64,000 bases of DNA. Origin: Paenibacillus sp. FSL H7-0737. GTDB taxonomy: Bacteria; Bacillota; Bacilli; Paenibacillales; Paenibacillaceae. Of the stretch, positions 61,905 through 64,000 are shown piece after piece. The notes under the pieces are model-generated. The model searched no databases. It was not told the DNA's origin and was given only the letters and a program-made list of their open reading frames with translations. The DNA is taken from NCBI RefSeq assembly GCF_000758545.1, contig NZ_CP009279.1, positions 4,402,001 to 4,466,000 on the forward strand. Direction: 5' to 3'. Numbering within the stretch: position 1 is the stretch's first letter; each line of letters begins with the position of its first letter. The position numbers and the translations under genes are program-made.

Positions 61905-62885
61905 CTATTCTTTTCTTCTTGTTGTTTCCCGCTCCACAAAGCTAACGGGTAATTGAATGATTTTATCTTCTACTTTATCTTGCTCAATTAACTTAATAAG
62001 TAAACCAGCTGCTTCACGGCCCATGTCATGTGCAGGCTGACGGATAGTGGATAACGAAGGCGACAACAAGCTGCTGAGTGGGATATCATCGAATCCAATG
62101 ATTTGGAGATCCTGTGGCACTCTTTTACCTAAGCGATGTGCTTCATGAATAACAGCTGTCGCCACGATATCATTACTGGCAATTACACCATCTGTATCTA
62201 TATATTTATCAAACAACTCTACAGCCCATTGTTCCGCTTCCGTGTGGGAGAAGGATGAAGTCTGGATCACTTGATAAGTGATTCCCATTTCATCAAGTAC
62301 TTCAATCGCACCTTGAAATCGATCTTGCGCCGGTTTAATATGCGCCGGTCCTTGCATAACTGTAATTTTGGTGCTTCCCCGTGCAATGATTTCTTGAGCA
62401 GCAAGGCGTCCGCCTTTTCTGCCATCTGCATATACGGAGGGACTGTCATTAGAAGTACGGTCAAGAAATACAACCGGAATTTTCAAATTAGAATAAATAT
62501 CTTTCTCGGGAAAATTGGTTGATGAGATCATGCCAATGACATTATTTTGGATAAAGGTTTGAATATAATCCAATTCCTTTTCCTCGTTCTCATCACTATT
62601 ACCAAAGATTATTCGATAACCATGCTCCTGCATCCGATCTTCTATCCCACGTGCTAATTGCGGGAAGAATGGGTTCGTAATGTCAGGCAATAGAAGTCCT
62701 ATTAATTTGGATTTCCGTTTATACAATGACCTTGCAACCTCATTAGGGGTATAATTCATTTCTTTGATAGCTGCCTCAACTTTTTTTCGAGTATCGATAT
62801 TCACATAACCAGATTCATTTAACACCCTAGAAACGGTTGCTACCGACACTCCAGCTATTTTTGCAACATCTTTAATCGTCATCAT
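61905..62885 (-). CDS. rbsR: LacI-family ribose repressor RbsR
   Basis: This 326-residue protein has the LacI HTH (TIKDVAKIAGVSVATVSRVLNES, 3-25), the hinge helix YTPNEVARSLYKRKS and a type I periplasmic-binding-like sensor domain (LIGLLLPDITNPFFPQLA; DGVIASNDIVATA). It is expected to repress the operon until ribose binds. First gene of the rbsRKDACB unit, order as in B. subtilis. Two tandem ATG codons (62885 and 62882) start the frame. Confidence 0.93.
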   Translation of the reverse strand: MMTIKDVAKIAGVSVATVSRVLNESGYVNIDTRKKVEAAIKEMNYTPNEVARSLYKRKSKLIGLLLPDITNPFFPQLARGIEDRMQEHGYRIIFGNSDENEEKELDYIQTFIQNNVIGMISSTNFPEKDIYSNLKIPVVFLDRTSNDSPSVYADGRKGGRLAAQEIIARGSTKITVMQGPAHIKPAQDRFQGAIEVLDEMGITYQVIQTSSFSHTEAEQWAVELFDKYIDTDGVIASNDIVATAVIHEAHRLGKRVPQDLQIIGFDDIPLSSLLSPSLSTIRQPAHDMGREAAGLLIKLIEQDKVEDKIIQLPVSFVERETTRRKE

Positions 62886-62906
62886 GATTCATTTCATCCC
62901 CCAATG

Positions 62907-62920
62907 TGTAACCGGTTACA
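62907..62920 (-). promoter_or_regulatory. RbsR-type operator before the ribose operon
   Basis: TGTAACCGGTTACA is a perfect 14-bp palindrome with the central CG of LacI/GalR-family operators; it begins 22 bp before the rbsR start codon. It also resembles a cre, so RbsR, CcpA or both may bind. Confidence 0.75.
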
Positions 62921-62986
62921 TGTATTACATTAATTAGATTATCATAAAACCGTTTTCATTACAAATCTTTTTTCGTTCCAATATAT

Positions 62987-63015
62987 AACAAAAGATATCG
63001 ATTGAACTCGATATC
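62987..63015 (-). terminator. Terminator after the VOC gene
   Basis: Arms GATATCGA (62994-63001) and TCGATATC (63008-63015) with a 6-base loop are followed on the minus strand by TTTTG. It ends the VOC/DinB unit before the rbs promoter region. Confidence 0.65.
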
Positions 63016-63025
63016 CTTAGTGAGG

Positions 63026-63421
63026 CTAATAAACCAGTTCACAATCATGGTGTTCCCAAACATCAAATAAATTACCATCCAGATCTTCAAATACAAAAAA
63101 CTTACCATACTCACCTTCGTCACTAATGTTTCCGACTTTCACATCTTCACAACTCAAATTGTTATGAAGTGATACGACATCATTAGTAAAGAAAGTGATC
63201 ACCCATCTTTTCTTATCCCTTACCTCGAACACAGCTCTTGAATCATGATCACTTTGTGTTAAACATAGGATCGGTCTATTCTCTCTAAATAAGCTTAGAT
63301 TGCCTTCTCTTCGATCCCTAATATTAAAACCAAAATGTTTCACAAACCAAGCTGCAGATTTCTCCAAGTCTTTTACTGGGATCACATTATATGCAATACC
63401 TAAAATTCTTCCAACCTCCAT
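63026..63421 (-). CDS. VOC-family protein
   Basis: This 131-residue protein has the VOC fold with NVIPVKDLEKSAAWFVKHFGF at the start and KFFVFEDLDGNLFDVWEHHD, including a metal-ligand-like acidic residue, at the end. Function is not known. AAGGAGG six bases before ATG 63421. It follows the DinB gene by 42 bp and may be co-transcribed with it. Confidence 0.88.
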   Translation of the reverse strand: MEVGRILGIAYNVIPVKDLEKSAAWFVKHFGFNIRDRREGNLSLFRENRPILCLTQSDHDSRAVFEVRDKKRWVITFFTNDVVSLHNNLSCEDVKVGNISDEGEYGKFFVFEDLDGNLFDVWEHHDCELVY

Positions 63422-63463
63422 CCAATACCTCCTTGACCTTAGACTTTTATCTACTAAAGATCT

Positions 63464-63940
63464 CTAAAGACTTTTATCAGCAAATCGATTTAATAGTTTG
63501 ATTGTATTAAAATGCATCCCTTCATGGTAAAGCGTGAAATTTATGAATTCTCCGATTGTATTTAAGGTTAATCCACTTCCGGTTGTAAGCGGTGTTGCTT
63601 GCTCACTTAAGCGATTGTGCATTGCTTCCTGAATACGTTTGGGTTGCTCCGAAAGCATCTTAATTAACACTTCAAGTGTTGGTGGTTTCTCGCTCCACTC
63701 TGCAGGTTTAGTACCTTTTGCAAATAATCGTTCAAAGCTTTCCGGCAATTGCATAAGCTCCCTAGCGGAATGAAAAGCGAACTTCTCTTGCACCAAATAA
63801 ATATGTCCCAAGTTCCATCTAATGTTGTTATTAAGGCCCTGTGGAATGATATCTAGTAGTTCCTCGGAAAGTTCTTCAACTGCACGAACAGTAACACTAC
63901 GTACAAATTCAATTTGTTTGAACACGATTTGCTCCATCAT
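63464..63940 (-). CDS. DinB-family (YfiT-like) protein
   Basis: This 158-residue four-helix protein has the three-His metal site of the DinB superfamily: RWNLGHIYLVQEK (first His) and LYHEGMHFNTI (second and third His). Such proteins include bacillithiol S-transferases and enzymes of unknown role. AGGAGGGGC precedes ATG 63940; a second ATG follows at once. It is at the right edge, before a T-rich region. Confidence 0.88.
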   Translation of the reverse strand: MMEQIVFKQIEFVRSVTVRAVEELSEELLDIIPQGLNNNIRWNLGHIYLVQEKFAFHSARELMQLPESFERLFAKGTKPAEWSEKPPTLEVLIKMLSEQPKRIQEAMHNRLSEQATPLTTGSGLTLNTIGEFINFTLYHEGMHFNTIKLLNRFADKSL

Positions 63941-64000
63941 AGCCCCTCCTATTTTTTATCCATAGTTTACCATGCACGACAACCGAATCCCAGCAGTTAG

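Overview
The window looks like a chromosomal segment of a low-to-mid GC, endospore-forming Firmicute, most likely a Paenibacillus. The reasons are strong AGGAGG-type ribosome binding sites with many TTG and GTG starts, cre and Fur boxes of Bacillus type, YesM/YesN-style two-component pairs, KinA/KinB-like kinases with the HEIRNPLT phosphorylation motif, S-layer-like and copper-amine-oxidase-like (stalk) domains on exported proteins, an LtaS-type enzyme and a B. subtilis-ordered rbsRKDACB operon. No rRNA, tRNA, CRISPR array, IS element or prophage was seen.

Layout. 1-4.5 kb: beta-glucoside use (partial GH3 enzyme plus GPH-family symporter) and a PAP2 phosphatase, both behind cre-like sites. 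4.7-12.4 kb: small membrane proteins, a flavodoxin behind a MarR-type palindrome, a serine hydrolase, a MOSC protein, a PAS sensor kinase and an AraC/EamA pair. 12.5-19.3 kb: a three-gene operon encoding a kleisin-like protein, a MukE-like protein and a ~1,490-residue SMC/MukB-like ATPase, with no JetD/MksG nuclease gene beside it. 19.4-26.1 kb: a carbohydrate ABC importer without its own ATPase and its divergent YesN/YesM-type two-component system. 26-35 kb: GNAT enzymes, UppP, an isochorismatase-like hydrolase, two drug-type MFS pumps (one with a MarR regulator and matching operator motifs) and two CAP-domain proteins. 35-38 kb: a DUF421 protein, a KinB-like kinase with a candidate structured leader, and four 52-bp tandem repeats. 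38-43 kb: small metabolic genes and a decayed SRPBCC gene. 43-48.3 kb: a Fur-controlled ferric-siderophore uptake operon whose AraC regulator reads in frame, without a stop, into the binding lipoprotein. 48.4-57.2 kb: an orphan APS kinase, a methyltransferase, an SLH-like serine hydrolase, an ECF sigma/anti-sigma pair and an LtaS-type enzyme. 57-63 kb: the ribose operon with a perfect RbsR-type palindrome. The window ends with VOC and DinB proteins.

The strongest candidates for undescribed biology are the nuclease-less condensin-like operon (with an unusual P-loop and a possible leader attenuator), the AraC-lipoprotein in-frame fusion with an internal Fur box, and the intergenic RNA/repeat region at 37.3-37.75 kb. 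Domain assignments are from reading the translated sequence and from family knowledge; no database search was run.
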